Positions 35,628-44,883 of a DNA stretch of 64,000 nucleotides are shown piece by piece. Both the position numbers and the translations under genes were made by a program. The DNA comes from CADEFQ01 sp050249415 (GTDB taxonomy: Bacteria > Pseudomonadota > Gammaproteobacteria > Steroidobacterales > Steroidobacteraceae): the NCBI GenBank assembly GCA_050249415.1, contig JBFWQO010000003.1, forward strand, positions 1 through 64,000, in the 5' to 3' direction. Below the pieces are notes generated by a model. The model was not told the origin of the DNA. It did no database searches and was given only the letters and a program-made list of their open reading frames with translations. Every line of letters begins with the position of its first letter. Position 1 is the first letter of the stretch.

Positions 35628-35644
35628 GTCGCACCGCGGCCGCC

Positions 35645-37069
35645 ATGACCGCGCCCGGGTCGCATCGCCGGCTCGACCTGCCACCCGCCGCACTCCGCCA
35701 TCTCGTCGCGGTTCGCCCCGACTTCTTTCCGGTGCTGTTCGACAGCGCGGCCTCGGCCGGCGGCGGGACCCGACGCACCCGTACGATGCTGGCGGCGGCA
35801 CCACTCGGCCTGCTCGCGTTGACGCGCGACCGGCGACTCGTCACATCCGGCGAAGCGCCGACGCCGAAGCCGGTGCACGGGCGGGGCGAGACAGGCGGAT
35901 TCTTCGGCGCGCTCGATGCCTGGTGGCGCGACGCACGTGCACGGGGACCGGCCACGCAGGGCCTGGCCGGTGGCTGGGTCGTCTACCTCGGGTACGAACT
36001 GGCGTGCGAAATCGAGCCTTCGCTGCGGCTGCCGCCGGGCCGGCTGCCCTGGCGCGCGCTCGCGCTGCGCGTGGCGGGCGCACTCGTGCACGATCACGCG
36101 GCCGGCACGGTCGACCTCGAGGTCGCGCCCGGCGACGAGGCCCGCCTCGACGGGATCGAGCGGGAAGTCGCCGCATCACTCGCCGGGATGTCCACGGGAA
36201 CGGCATCGATCGCAGCATCGCCGCGCATCGAGCCCCGAATCGATCCCCAGGTCGAAGAGGAGCCCGCCGGGCGCTTTCTCGAGCGTGTGGCACGCGCCCA
36301 GGACCATATCCGCGCGGGCGACATCTACCAGGCGAACCTGTCGCGCTGGTGGCGCGCCGCCTGCACGGCGCATGCGACCGCGCCGCTCTACGAGCGCCTG
36401 CGCGACGCCAATCCCGCGCCGTTCGCCGCCTATGCGCGCTTCGAGGGCATGGACCTGCTCAGTTCCTCGCCCGAGCGGCTGCTCGAGACCCGCGGGCGCG
36501 AGGCGAGCACGCGCCCGATCGCGGGCACCCGGCCAAGAAGCCTCCGGCCCGGCGAAGATGCACGCGAAACCGCAGGGCTCGCGGCGCATCCGAAGGAGCG
36601 CGCCGAACACGTGATGCTGATCGATCTCGAGCGCAACGACCTCGGCCGCGTCTGCGAGGCCGGCAGCGTGCGGGTCGACGAGTACATGGCCGTCGAGACG
36701 TACGCGCACGTGCATCACATCGTCTCGAACGTGCGCGGCACCTTGCGGCCCGGCGTGACGCCCATCGACGCATTGCGCGCCGTGTTTCCGGGCGGCACGA
36801 TCACCGGCGTGCCCAAGGTGCGCTGCATGCAGATCATCGCGGAACTCGAAGGGGAGGGTCGCGACGCATACACGGGTTCACTCGGCTGGCTCTCGGTCGC
36901 CGGCGACGCCGACTTCAATATCCTGATCCGCACGCTGACTGTCGCGGGCGGCCTGCTCGAGGTGCGGGCGGGCGCAGGCATCGTCGCGGATTCGAATCCC
37001 GCGCGCGAGCTCGAGGAAACGCGCGCCAAGGCGCGCGGCCTGCTCGCCGCGCTCGGTGCGCGCGCGTGA
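35645..37069 (+). CDS. pabB: Aminodeoxychorismate synthase component I (PabB), with PIAGT motif
   Basis: 474 residues of the chorismate-utilising family. C-terminal catalytic blocks: HVMLIDLERNDLGRVCEAGS, YAHVHHIVSNVRG, FPGGTITGVPKVRCMQIIAE and RAGAGIVADSNPARELEET. In E. coli PabB the nucleophilic lysine sits in PIKGT; here residues 291-295 read PIAGT (A293), the form seen in anthranilate synthase TrpE. Position next to pabC and the LERNDLGRV block argue for PabB. The partner amidotransferase (pabA) is not in the window. It makes 4-amino-4-deoxychorismate for folate. Confidence 0.85.
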   Translation: MTAPGSHRRLDLPPAALRHLVAVRPDFFPVLFDSAASAGGGTRRTRTMLAAAPLGLLALTRDRRLVTSGEAPTPKPVHGRGETGGFFGALDAWWRDARARGPATQGLAGGWVVYLGYELACEIEPSLRLPPGRLPWRALALRVAGALVHDHAAGTVDLEVAPGDEARLDGIEREVAASLAGMSTGTASIAASPRIEPRIDPQVEEEPAGRFLERVARAQDHIRAGDIYQANLSRWWRAACTAHATAPLYERLRDANPAPFAAYARFEGMDLLSSSPERLLETRGREASTRPIAGTRPRSLRPGEDARETAGLAAHPKERAEHVMLIDLERNDLGRVCEAGSVRVDEYMAVETYAHVHHIVSNVRGTLRPGVTPIDALRAVFPGGTITGVPKVRCMQIIAELEGEGRDAYTGSLGWLSVAGDADFNILIRTLTVAGGLLEVRAGAGIVADSNPARELEETRAKARGLLAALGARA

Positions 37070-37899
37070 TGCTCGCGTCATGGGTGCAGGGTGAACCGGC
37101 GCAGTCGATCCCGCTCGATGATCGCGGCCTGCAGTATGGCGACGGGCTCTTCGAGACGATCGGCGCGAGCGGCGGGCGGGTACGCTTTCTCGGCGCGCAT
37201 CTCGCGCGACTCGCGAGGGGTTGCGCGGCGCTCGCCATTGCGGCGCCGGACGAGACGCTCCTGGCGCGCGAGATCGCGCGCGCGGCGGCGCTTGCGCCCC
37301 ACGTGATCGTCAAGGTGATCGTGACACGCGGGCGGGCGATCGCGCGCGGCTATGCGTACACCGGCACCGAGACACCGACGCGCATCGTTGCGGCCTGGCC
37401 GTGGCCCGAAGGGCCGCACGCGGCGCGGGACCCGGCCACGATCGCGCTGGCAGGAGGCGCGGCCGGCCCGCCTCTCCTCGCCGGTGTCAAGCATCTCAAC
37501 CGGCTCGGGCAGGTGCTGGCGCGCGAAGAGGCGCGGCAACGCGGGCTCGACGAAGTCATACTCGCGGACAGGGACGGCCGCATCATCGGAGGCGCCATGA
37601 CCAACCTGTTCCTGTGCCGCGACGGGCAGCTCGCGACGCCGCCGGCGACACACTGTGCCGTCGTCGGCGTGATGCGTGGGCAGGTGCTCGGGGCGGCGGC
37701 ACGTCTGGGCCTCGCGACGGGCGAGCGCCACGTGACCGTCCAGGAACTCGGCCGCGCCGACGCGATATGGCTGACGAACGTGCGTGTCGGGCTCTGGCCG
37801 GTCGGGATCTGCGAAGGGCAGGCGCTGGCCGCCCACGCCTGGACGCAGCCCTTGCGGCAGGCGATCGAAGCCGAGGCGCGCGAGGCGCGACTTGCGTAG
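37069..37899 (+). CDS. pabC: 4-amino-4-deoxychorismate lyase
   Basis: 276 residues from ATG 37069, overlapping the pabB stop by one base (TGATG). Fold-type IV PLP enzyme: DDRGLQYGDGLFETI near the start, PLP lysine K141 in GVKHLNRLGQVLAR, and ADAIWLTNVRVGLWPV at the C-terminus. It releases pyruvate from aminodeoxychorismate to give p-aminobenzoate. The next gene, mltG, starts within its last codons, the usual pabC-mltG-tmk-holB order. Confidence 0.95.
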   Translation: MLASWVQGEPAQSIPLDDRGLQYGDGLFETIGASGGRVRFLGAHLARLARGCAALAIAAPDETLLAREIARAAALAPHVIVKVIVTRGRAIARGYAYTGTETPTRIVAAWPWPEGPHAARDPATIALAGGAAGPPLLAGVKHLNRLGQVLAREEARQRGLDEVILADRDGRIIGGAMTNLFLCRDGQLATPPATHCAVVGVMRGQVLGAAARLGLATGERHVTVQELGRADAIWLTNVRVGLWPVGICEGQALAAHAWTQPLRQAIEAEAREARLA

Positions 37900-38917
37900 T
37901 CGACGCACCGCCCTGGTCCTGCTCGTGATGCTCGCCGGCCTCGGCGTGGCGGCGGCCATCGGCGGCTATTGGTGGCTCGATCGCGCGATGGGCGAGCCCG
38001 GCCCGCACGCGTCGGTCGTGCGCATCCACGTCTACCCGGGGCGCAGCCTGCGGGCGACCTTGCACGCCATCGCGGCCGCCGGGGCGCTGCGCGAGCCTCG
38101 CGCGGTCGAATGGTACGTGCGGCTCACGGGTCAGCACATCGCCGCGAAGGCAGGCAACTACGACCTGCCGGCGCACGCGACGCCCCGGGAAATCCTCGGG
38201 CAGCTCGACGCCGGGCGCGTGGTGCTCGAGCAGCTGACGATCGTCGAGGGCTGGACATTCGCCGAGATGCGCGCGGCGGTCGACGCCCACCCGTACCTGA
38301 AGCACACGCTGAGGGGGGCCACCACCGGCGCGCTCATGAAAGCGATCGGCCACGACGGGGAGCACCCGGAAGGCCGCTTCTTTCCCGACACGTACCGCTT
38401 CGCCGACGGCACGACCGATGCCGAGATCTACCGCCTCGCCCATGACACCCTCGCGCGCACGCTCGCCGCCGCATGGGCGGCGCGCAGCCCGGACCTGCCG
38501 CTGCGCACGGCCGACGACGCGCTGATCCTCGCCTCGATCGTCGAGAAGGAAACGGCGCTCGCGAGCGAGCGCCGCATCATCGCCGGCGTGTTCACGACCC
38601 GCCTGCGCAGGGGCATGCGGCTGCAGACCGACCCGACCGTGATTTACGGGCTCGGTACCCGCTATGACGGCGACATTCGCCGTCGCGACCTGACCACCGA
38701 TACGCCATATAACACGTATACGCGCGCGGGATTGCCGCCGACGCCGATCGCATTGCCGGGCCGCGAGTCGCTGTACGCGGCCGTGCAGCCCGACGAGACC
38801 GGGGCGCTGTTTTTCGTCGCGAGCGGCGAGGGCGACGGATCGCACGTGTTCTCGAAAACGCTCGAGGCGCACAACGCGGCCGTCGCGCGCTACCTCGCGC
38901 GGCTCAGGGCAAAATGA
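37892..38917 (+). CDS. mltG: Endolytic murein transglycosylase
   Basis: 341 residues from TTG 37892, which overlaps pabC by 8 bp and keeps the membrane helix (TALVLLVMLAGLGVAAAIGG) complete. A LysM-like region is followed by the YceG domain: EGRFFPDTYRF, ILASIVEKET with catalytic E218 (same number as in E. coli), LQTDPTVIYG and YNTYTRAGLPPTPIALPGRE. It cuts nascent glycan strands in the periplasm and may set their length. Confidence 0.93.
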   Translation: MRSRRTALVLLVMLAGLGVAAAIGGYWWLDRAMGEPGPHASVVRIHVYPGRSLRATLHAIAAAGALREPRAVEWYVRLTGQHIAAKAGNYDLPAHATPREILGQLDAGRVVLEQLTIVEGWTFAEMRAAVDAHPYLKHTLRGATTGALMKAIGHDGEHPEGRFFPDTYRFADGTTDAEIYRLAHDTLARTLAAAWAARSPDLPLRTADDALILASIVEKETALASERRIIAGVFTTRLRRGMRLQTDPTVIYGLGTRYDGDIRRRDLTTDTPYNTYTRAGLPPTPIALPGRESLYAAVQPDETGALFFVASGEGDGSHVFSKTLEAHNAAVARYLARLRAK

Positions 38918-38921
38918 CCCG

Positions 38922-39545
38922 ATGACACGCGGACACTTCATTACGCTCGAAGGCATCGAGGGGGCGGGCAAATCGACCGTCGCGGCGCACTTGAGCGCGC
39001 ACCTGCAGGCGCGCGGCGTGGTCGTGCACGCAACCCGCGAGCCCGGCGGCACGCCACTCGCCGAGCGGATCCGCGCGCTGGTGCTCGACCGCGGCGATGA
39101 GCACATCGCACCGGAGGCGGAAGTCCTGCTGATGTTTGCGGCGCGCCGCCTCCATGTCGACAACCTGATCCGTCCCGCGCTCGAACGCGGCGAATGGGTG
39201 CTTTGCGACCGCTTCACCGATGCGACCCGGGCCTACCAGGGCGCGGGCCGCGGCGTGGCACCCGCGCTGATCGACTTGCTGGCGCAGGCGGTCCATGCCG
39301 ACTTCGAACCCGACCTCACGCTCTACCTCGACGTCCCCGTCGCGCTCGGGCTGTCGCGCGCCGCGGCGCGACGCGGCACGACCGACCGCTTCGAGGCCGA
39401 GGGCGTGGCGTTCTTCGAGCGGGTGCGCAACCGGTACCTCGAGATCGCGCGCGAGGCGCGCGTCGTGCACATCGATGCCACCCGGCCGCTCGCCGCGGTG
39501 GTCTCGGCCGCCGTCGAGGCCGTCGAGTCGCGGTGGCCCGCGTGA
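38922..39545 (+). CDS. tmk: Thymidylate kinase
   Basis: 207 residues. P-loop EGIEGAGKSTVA (9-20), DRFTDATRAYQGAGRG as the dTMP-binding DR motif, and a LID segment RGTTDRFEAEG. It phosphorylates dTMP to dTDP. ATG 38922 lies 4 bp after mltG; its stop overlaps the holB GTG start by 4 bp. Confidence 0.97.
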   Translation: MTRGHFITLEGIEGAGKSTVAAHLSAHLQARGVVVHATREPGGTPLAERIRALVLDRGDEHIAPEAEVLLMFAARRLHVDNLIRPALERGEWVLCDRFTDATRAYQGAGRGVAPALIDLLAQAVHADFEPDLTLYLDVPVALGLSRAAARRGTTDRFEAEGVAFFERVRNRYLEIAREARVVHIDATRPLAAVVSAAVEAVESRWPA

Positions 39546-40456
39546 TCGCGGCCCCCGCTTGCCCCTGGCTCGAGCCTGCCATGGAAGCGCTGCGCAAGGC
39601 GTACCAGGCCGATCGCATGAGCCACGCACTGCTGATTCACGCGGACCCGGGCTGCGGTGGAGAGCTGCTCGCCACCTGGGTCGCACAGCTGCTGCTCTGC
39701 CACGGCGAGCCTGCGCCCTGCAACGCGTGTGTCGACTGTCGTCACTGTGCGGCGGGCCAGCACCCCGACCTTTTCATCGTGCAGCCGACCGGGGATTCGA
39801 AGCAGATCCGGGTCGACGACGTACGCGCATTCGTGGCGGACCTCGCGCTGACGAGCCATGGGGGCGGCTATCGCATCGGTATCGTCGCGCCCGCGGATGT
39901 CCTGAACGCCGCCGCCGCGAACGCACTGCTGAAGACCCTCGAAGAACCGCCACCCCGCACACTGATCGTGCTCGTGGGCGCCACGCCCTCACGCCTGCCG
40001 GCGACGATCCGCAGCCGCTGCCTGCGCCTCAGGGTCACGGCACCCGGCGCCGCCGCGACGCAGGCCTGGCTCGCGGGACAGGGCCGGACAGGCGACCTCG
40101 AGGCTGCCATCGACGTGCTCGGTGATGCGCCGCTCAACCTGCTCGATGCCGATGTCGCGGCCGTCGCGCGCCTGCGCGCCGACACGGCGCGCGCGCTCCT
40201 GGAGGTGGAGCGCGGCGGCGCCGAGCCCGCCGCGCTCGCGGAGCGCTGGTCGCGCGAGGAGCATGCGCTGCGCCTCGCCTGCATCGAAGCGTGGATCAAC
40301 GCGCGAATTCGCTTGTCAGCCAGTGCGGCAACCGGGAATATAGCGCGGCCGTTCGGGCTGCTCGACTCGGTGCGCGAGCTGCGGCGCGAGATCGATGCAC
40401 CGCTCAACAAATCGGTGGCCCTCGAACGATGGCTCTGGCAGCTTGGAGGCGGCTGA
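39542..40456 (+). CDS. holB: DNA polymerase III delta' subunit
   Basis: 304 residues from GTG 39542 (GTGA overlap with tmk). The zinc-module pattern C-x2-C-x2-C in CNACVDCRHCAAGQHPD, NALLKTLEEPPP and PATIRSRCLRLRV are classic clamp-loader delta' motifs. It is a non-ATP-binding clamp-loader subunit (no intact P-loop: ADPGCGGELLAT), as expected for delta'. pilZ follows after 6 bp. Confidence 0.95.
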   Translation: MIAAPACPWLEPAMEALRKAYQADRMSHALLIHADPGCGGELLATWVAQLLLCHGEPAPCNACVDCRHCAAGQHPDLFIVQPTGDSKQIRVDDVRAFVADLALTSHGGGYRIGIVAPADVLNAAAANALLKTLEEPPPRTLIVLVGATPSRLPATIRSRCLRLRVTAPGAAATQAWLAGQGRTGDLEAAIDVLGDAPLNLLDADVAAVARLRADTARALLEVERGGAEPAALAERWSREEHALRLACIEAWINARIRLSASAATGNIARPFGLLDSVRELRREIDAPLNKSVALERWLWQLGGG

Positions 40457-40462
40457 GATTCG

Positions 40463-40825
40463 ATGAAGGACCCGACATCGCGCACCGGCAACAAGCCCGG
40501 TCTGCTCACCCTCACGATCAAGGACAAGAGCGCGCTGTATCTCGCGTACATGCCGTTCGTGAAGAACGGCGGACTGTTCATTCCGACGAACAGCAACTAT
40601 CGCCTCGGCGACGAAGTGTTCATGCTCCTCAACCTGATGGGTGAAGACGAGAAGCTGCCGGTGGCCGGCCGCGTGATCTGGGTGACCCCGAAAGGCGCGC
40701 AGGGCAAGCGCACCGCGGGCATCGGCGTGCAGTTCAGCGACCAGGATCGCGGGCAGACCCAGAAAAAGATCGAGACCTATCTCGCCGGGGCGCTTTCCGG
40801 CGACAAGGCCACCCACACGATGTAG
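40463..40825 (+). CDS. pilZ: PilZ domain protein (type IV pilus PilZ type)
   Basis: 120 residues. The domain has LLTLTIKDKSALYLAYMPFV, GGLFIPTNSNYRLGDEVFML, VAGRVIWVTPKGAQGKRTAG and IGVQFSD. The usual c-di-GMP-binding RxxxR is absent, as in the PilZ of Pseudomonas/Xanthomonas, which works through protein partners in pilus assembly. Location directly after holB is the standard place for this type. Confidence 0.93.
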   Translation: MKDPTSRTGNKPGLLTLTIKDKSALYLAYMPFVKNGGLFIPTNSNYRLGDEVFMLLNLMGEDEKLPVAGRVIWVTPKGAQGKRTAGIGVQFSDQDRGQTQKKIETYLAGALSGDKATHTM

Positions 40826-40833
40826 CCCGGGTA

Positions 40834-41913
40834 TCAGCCTGTACGGCGCAGGCCGAGGTCGGTCGAAGTAAGGCCGTCTTTCAGTACGTAGGCGTCGAAG
40901 CCGCGCTCGACCAGGATGAACGCCGCGGCCGAGCTGCGCCGGCCCGTGTCGCAGCACACCACATATTTCGTGCCGCGATCGAGCGTGCCGAGCTTCATGC
41001 GGATGAAGTAGAGCGGGATGTTGATCGAATCCTCGATCTTGAGGTTCTGGTACTCGGACGGCAGGCGTACATCGAGCCACCGGCCGCCCTTGGCGACGAT
41101 CTCGCGGGCCTGCTCGTCGGTGACCCACTGCAGCAGCGGCTCGTTCATCAGCTCGCGGAAGTCCTGCTTGTTGAGCCGCATCAGCACACCGTCGGTGAGC
41201 ATCGTGACGGTCGCGTTGCGCTTCGCCTCGGCGATCAGCGCCTCCTCGCCGAAGGTGTCGCCGACGCCGAGTTCGGCCAGCTTGATGCCGTCCTTGTTGA
41301 GCGGCGTCTCGCGCGTGACCTGGCAGCGGCCCTTGACGATCGCGTAGAAGAAGTCGCCTTCCTCACCCTGCTTGATGACGACTTCGCCGGCCCGGTAGGC
41401 CTGGCGCTGCATCCGGATGAAGATCGCCTGGATGTTGGCAGGCGGAATGCGATGAAACGACTTGGTCGACAGCAGGGTCGTCATCCAGTCGTCCGCGTTG
41501 CCCCCGCCCTCGAGATCCGCCTGCAGCTCCGACACTTCGTAGCTGCCGGTCTGGTCCCACGTGATCATCACGTCGAGCAGTTCGCTGTCGATCGACAGGT
41601 ACTCGATCTGGTCGACCGCGCGCGCCGTGTACTTGCGGGGCTGCCCCGGCGTGATCGGGTTGCGGGCTTCGGGCGTGCCGGCCTTGATCATCGCGGCGGT
41701 ACGGTCGCCCGCACGCAGCTCGACCATGCCCTTGACGAGCCAGAACGTGCGCTTGTCCGACTCGCCTTCCTTGAAGAGCACGCGCCCCGAGTCCATCGTG
41801 CGCACGGTGATCTTCTTCGCGAGCGCGTGCAGATTCTCGGCCTTCATGCCCTCGAGGGGTGCGAAGGTCTTGAGCAGTGGTACTGTGGCAGGGCGGCCCT
41901 GATCCTGAGACAT
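40834..41913 (-). CDS. Cyclic-nucleotide-binding / rhodanese fusion protein
   Basis: 359 residues. Residues 12-115 form a degenerate CNB domain. Residues 145-255 form a complete CNB domain with phosphate-binding cassette GDTFGEEALIAEAKRNATV, R232 being the phosphate ligand. Residues 262-355 form a rhodanese domain with WLDVRLPSEYQN and an active-site loop around C320/C321 (CCDTGRRSSAA). There is no helix-turn-helix, so it is not a CRP-type regulator. A cyclic-nucleotide-gated sulfurtransferase or redox sensor is one possible reading. It is convergent with pilZ (8 bp). Confidence 0.85.
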   Translation of the reverse strand: MSQDQGRPATVPLLKTFAPLEGMKAENLHALAKKITVRTMDSGRVLFKEGESDKRTFWLVKGMVELRAGDRTAAMIKAGTPEARNPITPGQPRKYTARAVDQIEYLSIDSELLDVMITWDQTGSYEVSELQADLEGGGNADDWMTTLLSTKSFHRIPPANIQAIFIRMQRQAYRAGEVVIKQGEEGDFFYAIVKGRCQVTRETPLNKDGIKLAELGVGDTFGEEALIAEAKRNATVTMLTDGVLMRLNKQDFRELMNEPLLQWVTDEQAREIVAKGGRWLDVRLPSEYQNLKIEDSINIPLYFIRMKLGTLDRGTKYVVCCDTGRRSSAAAFILVERGFDAYVLKDGLTSTDLGLRRTG

Positions 41914-42012
41914 CGACCTCTCGTCCGCGGCACATTATGGTGCGTCGCAATCAGGAGAATCCTAGCACAGTGACTCCCGTGCACCGGTACGCAGTTCACG
42001 CCTTGCGGCCGG

Positions 42013-44049
42013 TCACGGCGCTGCGATGCGCGACCAGCCCGCGTCGGGCGAAAAACGTGAACCGTGACGTATCGCGAGATCCTCGAGTCGCTTGACCACC
42101 TCGCGCGGACCGCGCTGCCGGGCGTAGGCGATCGGGCCACCGCGAAAGGGCGCAAAGCCGGTGCCGAACATCACGCCGGCATCCAGCAGGTCTTCGTCCT
42201 CGACCGTGCCCTCGCGCAGCACGGCCGCGCATTCGTTGACGAGTGCGAGGATCAGGCGGTCGGCGAGATCCTCCGGCGCGCGCGCACCTCCCGGATCCGG
42301 CTTCACGGCTTTGCCGTCGCGCCACTCGTAATAGCCGCGGCCGCTCTTGCGCCCGAGTTCCTTCGCGGCGAGATGCCGTTCGAGTGCCGGCAGCTTTGGT
42401 GCGGCGCGGCCGAGTTCCTGCGCGATGATCACGCCGACGTGCTCGCCCACGTCGAGCCCGACCACGTCCACGAGTTCGAGCGGGCCCATCGGCATGCCGA
42501 AGTCGACGGCCACTCGGTCGATCACGGCCGGCGCCACCCCTTCCTCGAACGCGAGCATCGCTTCCTGCAGATAGGGCATCAGCACGCGATTGACGACGAA
42601 GCCCGGCGCGCTGAGGCAGGGCAGTGGCAGCTTGTCGATGCGGCGCGTGAAGGCGAGCGCGGTCGCGGCGACCTCCGGGCGCGTCGCCGCGCTGCGCACG
42701 ATCTCGACGAGCGGCATCTGCGCGACGGGATTGAAGAAGTGCAGGCCCACGAGCCGCGAGGGGTCCGCGAGTTTCTCCGCGAGCACCTCGAGCCGGATGC
42801 TCGACGTGTTGGTCGCGAGCAGCGCGCCGGGCGCGAGCCGCGGCTCGAGCCGGGCGTAGAGAGCGCGCTTGGCCTCCACATTCTCGTAAATGGCCTCGAT
42901 CACGACGTCGGCCTTCGCGACACCGTCGCCCGCGACATCCGCGACGAGACGCGCCGCGGTGGCGGCGGCTTCGGCCGGATCCTTGATGCGCTTGCCGAAA
43001 TACGCGCGTGCGCGCGCGAGCGCCGGCTCGATGTATTGCAGCTCGCGGTCCTGCAGCGTGACGTCAAGGCCGCGCAGTGCGCACCAGGCGGCGATGTCGC
43101 CACCCATGACGCCCGCGCCGATGACATGGACGCGCTGCAGGCTCGCGGGCGATCGGCCGCCCAGCGCCTTCAGGCGGTTCTGCAGGAAGAAAGCGCGCAC
43201 GAGGTTGCGCGACGTGTCGGTGAGAAAGAGCCGCGCGATCGAGCGCGCTTCGGCCTCGAAGGCCCTCGGCCCGCGTGCGCCATGCCGGACCCACAGGTCG
43301 ATGATGGCGTAGGGCGCCGGATAGTGTTCGCGTCGGACACGCGCGGCGACCTGCTTCTCCAGCGCCGGCTTCACGAACAGCCGCACCAGGGGCCAGGACA
43401 GCGCGCGCGCGGCCCATGACGGCCGGTGCATCGCGGGCGGATGCAGCGCGAGTGCGCGCGCCGCCGCGTCGAGTTCGGCGCGCGGCACCACCCGATCGAC
43501 GAGCCCGAGCGCGAGCGCCTTGCCGGCCCGCACGGGCTTGCCGGTCAGCATCAGGTCGAGGGCCGCCCTGGCGCCGATCAGGCGCACGGTGCGCACCGTA
43601 CCCCCGAAGCCCGGATGGATGCCGAGCTGCACTTCAGGCAGGCCGAGCGACACCTTGTCGTCGTCCGCGGCGACGCGATAGCGGCACGCGAGCGCGAGCT
43701 CGAGGCCGCCGCCCAATGCAAAACCGTTGATCGCGGCGACGGTGGGGCAGGGCAGTGCCGCGAGCCGGTCGAGCACCTGCTCGCCGGAGCGGATCAGCTC
43801 GAACGCCTCATCCACGTTGGTCAGCGTGGTGAACTCGTTGATATCGGCGCCGGCGATGAAGCCGCTCGCCTTGCCGGAGCGCACGACCAGCGCCTTCGGC
43901 GGATCGGCTTCGAGCTTCGCGAGGTGTTCGCTCAGCTCGAGCAGCACCGCCTTCGACAGCACATTGGTCGAGGCGCCCGGCTTGTCGAGCGTCAGGGTCG
44001 CGAGCCGTTCGGCGTCACGCTGCAGGTTCCAGGACGGGACGACGGGCAT
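42013..44049 (-). CDS. Bifunctional enoyl-CoA hydratase / 3-hydroxyacyl-CoA dehydrogenase (FadB/FadJ-like)
   Basis: 678 residues, slightly short for FadJ (about 710). The N-terminal crotonase domain shows KASGFIAGADINEFTTL (oxyanion) and GGGLELALACRYRVA. The central dehydrogenase has VHVIGAGVMGGDIAAWCALR (NAD site), LVGLHFFNPVAQMPLVEIV with the catalytic histidine, and a C-terminal helical pair. It performs hydration and NAD-linked oxidation in fatty-acid beta-oxidation. No thiolase gene is adjacent; the upstream gene is an EEP hydrolase overlapping by 35 bp. Confidence 0.92.
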   Translation of the reverse strand: MPVVPSWNLQRDAERLATLTLDKPGASTNVLSKAVLLELSEHLAKLEADPPKALVVRSGKASGFIAGADINEFTTLTNVDEAFELIRSGEQVLDRLAALPCPTVAAINGFALGGGLELALACRYRVAADDDKVSLGLPEVQLGIHPGFGGTVRTVRLIGARAALDLMLTGKPVRAGKALALGLVDRVVPRAELDAAARALALHPPAMHRPSWAARALSWPLVRLFVKPALEKQVAARVRREHYPAPYAIIDLWVRHGARGPRAFEAEARSIARLFLTDTSRNLVRAFFLQNRLKALGGRSPASLQRVHVIGAGVMGGDIAAWCALRGLDVTLQDRELQYIEPALARARAYFGKRIKDPAEAAATAARLVADVAGDGVAKADVVIEAIYENVEAKRALYARLEPRLAPGALLATNTSSIRLEVLAEKLADPSRLVGLHFFNPVAQMPLVEIVRSAATRPEVAATALAFTRRIDKLPLPCLSAPGFVVNRVLMPYLQEAMLAFEEGVAPAVIDRVAVDFGMPMGPLELVDVVGLDVGEHVGVIIAQELGRAAPKLPALERHLAAKELGRKSGRGYYEWRDGKAVKPDPGGARAPEDLADRLILALVNECAAVLREGTVEDEDLLDAGVMFGTGFAPFRGGPIAYARQRGPREVVKRLEDLAIRHGSRFSPDAGWSRIAAP

Positions 44050-44842
44050 CGCTTCGGCTCCTTACGGTGAAATCACAGACGATCGGCCGGTGGTCCGAGA
44101 AACGGACATCCGGCACGCGGAAATCGGTCACCTCGATATCCCGGGTCGCGAGGATGAAATCGAGTTCCACACGCGGATTGCGCGCCGGGAACGACGGCAG
44201 TCCCTGCCGGTTCGCGCTGACGAGCCCGGCCGCGCGCATGAACAGGTAAATCTCGTGGTTGCCCCAGAACGTATTGAAGTCGCCGGCCACGATCACCGGC
44301 TTGTGCGAGCGGATGATCAGGTCGTGCAGCGAGCGCAGCTGGTACTGTCGATGGCGGAACTTGAGCGACAGGTGCACGAGGAACACGCACACCTCGTCGA
44401 GCTCGAGTTCGATGATCAGCCGCTTGATGCCGGTGTCGAAGTAGTGGAAGCGCTCGCCCGTGACGCGCGGCGCGGCGAGGAACGCGTTCGCCTGCTTGCG
44501 CACGACCGGGACCAGCTGGTTCAGCGAGTTCACGCTGTACTTGCTCTGGTAGGTCGTGTAGTGGCCGAGTTCACCGGCGATGTACGCCGCCTGGTTCACC
44601 ATGCCCGAGCGGATCGACCCGGTGTCCACCTCGATCAGGCCGACGACGTCGGCATTCTCCGAGCGCACGAACTGCGTGATGCCGCGCAGCACCCGCCGGC
44701 TGCTGCGCAGGTACCCCGCGCCGGGGAGCGGCAGGTGAAACGTGGGGCCGGTGCCGGTGGCGTAACGGATGTTGTAGACGAGCAGCCTCAAGACCGGGTC
44801 CGAAAGGGGGGCTGCGCACAGTGTATCGGTGCGGCGCGGCAT
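44015..44842 (-). CDS. Endonuclease/exonuclease/phosphatase (EEP) family protein
   Basis: 275 residues from the ATG complementary to 44840-44842. Metal and catalytic residues of the DNase I/APE1-like fold can be placed: N in LLVYNIRY, E in VGLIEVDTGS, D and N in VAGDFNTFWG, and the C-terminal SDHRPIVCDF. It could act on DNA, phosphoinositides or sphingomyelin-like esters; no signal peptide is seen, so a cytosolic target is likely. The 3' end lies inside the beta-oxidation gene start region. Confidence 0.85.
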   Translation of the reverse strand: MPRRTDTLCAAPLSDPVLRLLVYNIRYATGTGPTFHLPLPGAGYLRSSRRVLRGITQFVRSENADVVGLIEVDTGSIRSGMVNQAAYIAGELGHYTTYQSKYSVNSLNQLVPVVRKQANAFLAAPRVTGERFHYFDTGIKRLIIELELDEVCVFLVHLSLKFRHRQYQLRSLHDLIIRSHKPVIVAGDFNTFWGNHEIYLFMRAAGLVSANRQGLPSFPARNPRVELDFILATRDIEVTDFRVPDVRFSDHRPIVCDFTVRSRSDARRPVLEPAA

Positions 44843-44883
44843 CGGCGAGCATCCGGCGCGGCGGCTCCTGTACACTCGCAGGC

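Noticed and set aside
34017..35804. 595-codon open frame on the minus strand over acpP and fabF
   Set aside because: acpP and fabF are certain; the opposite frame is a compositional artefact.
35413..37068. Long plus-strand frame leading into pabC that could suggest a large fusion protein
   Set aside because: It crosses fabF and pabB in another frame; the pabC start at 37069 overlaps the pabB stop in the usual TGATG manner.
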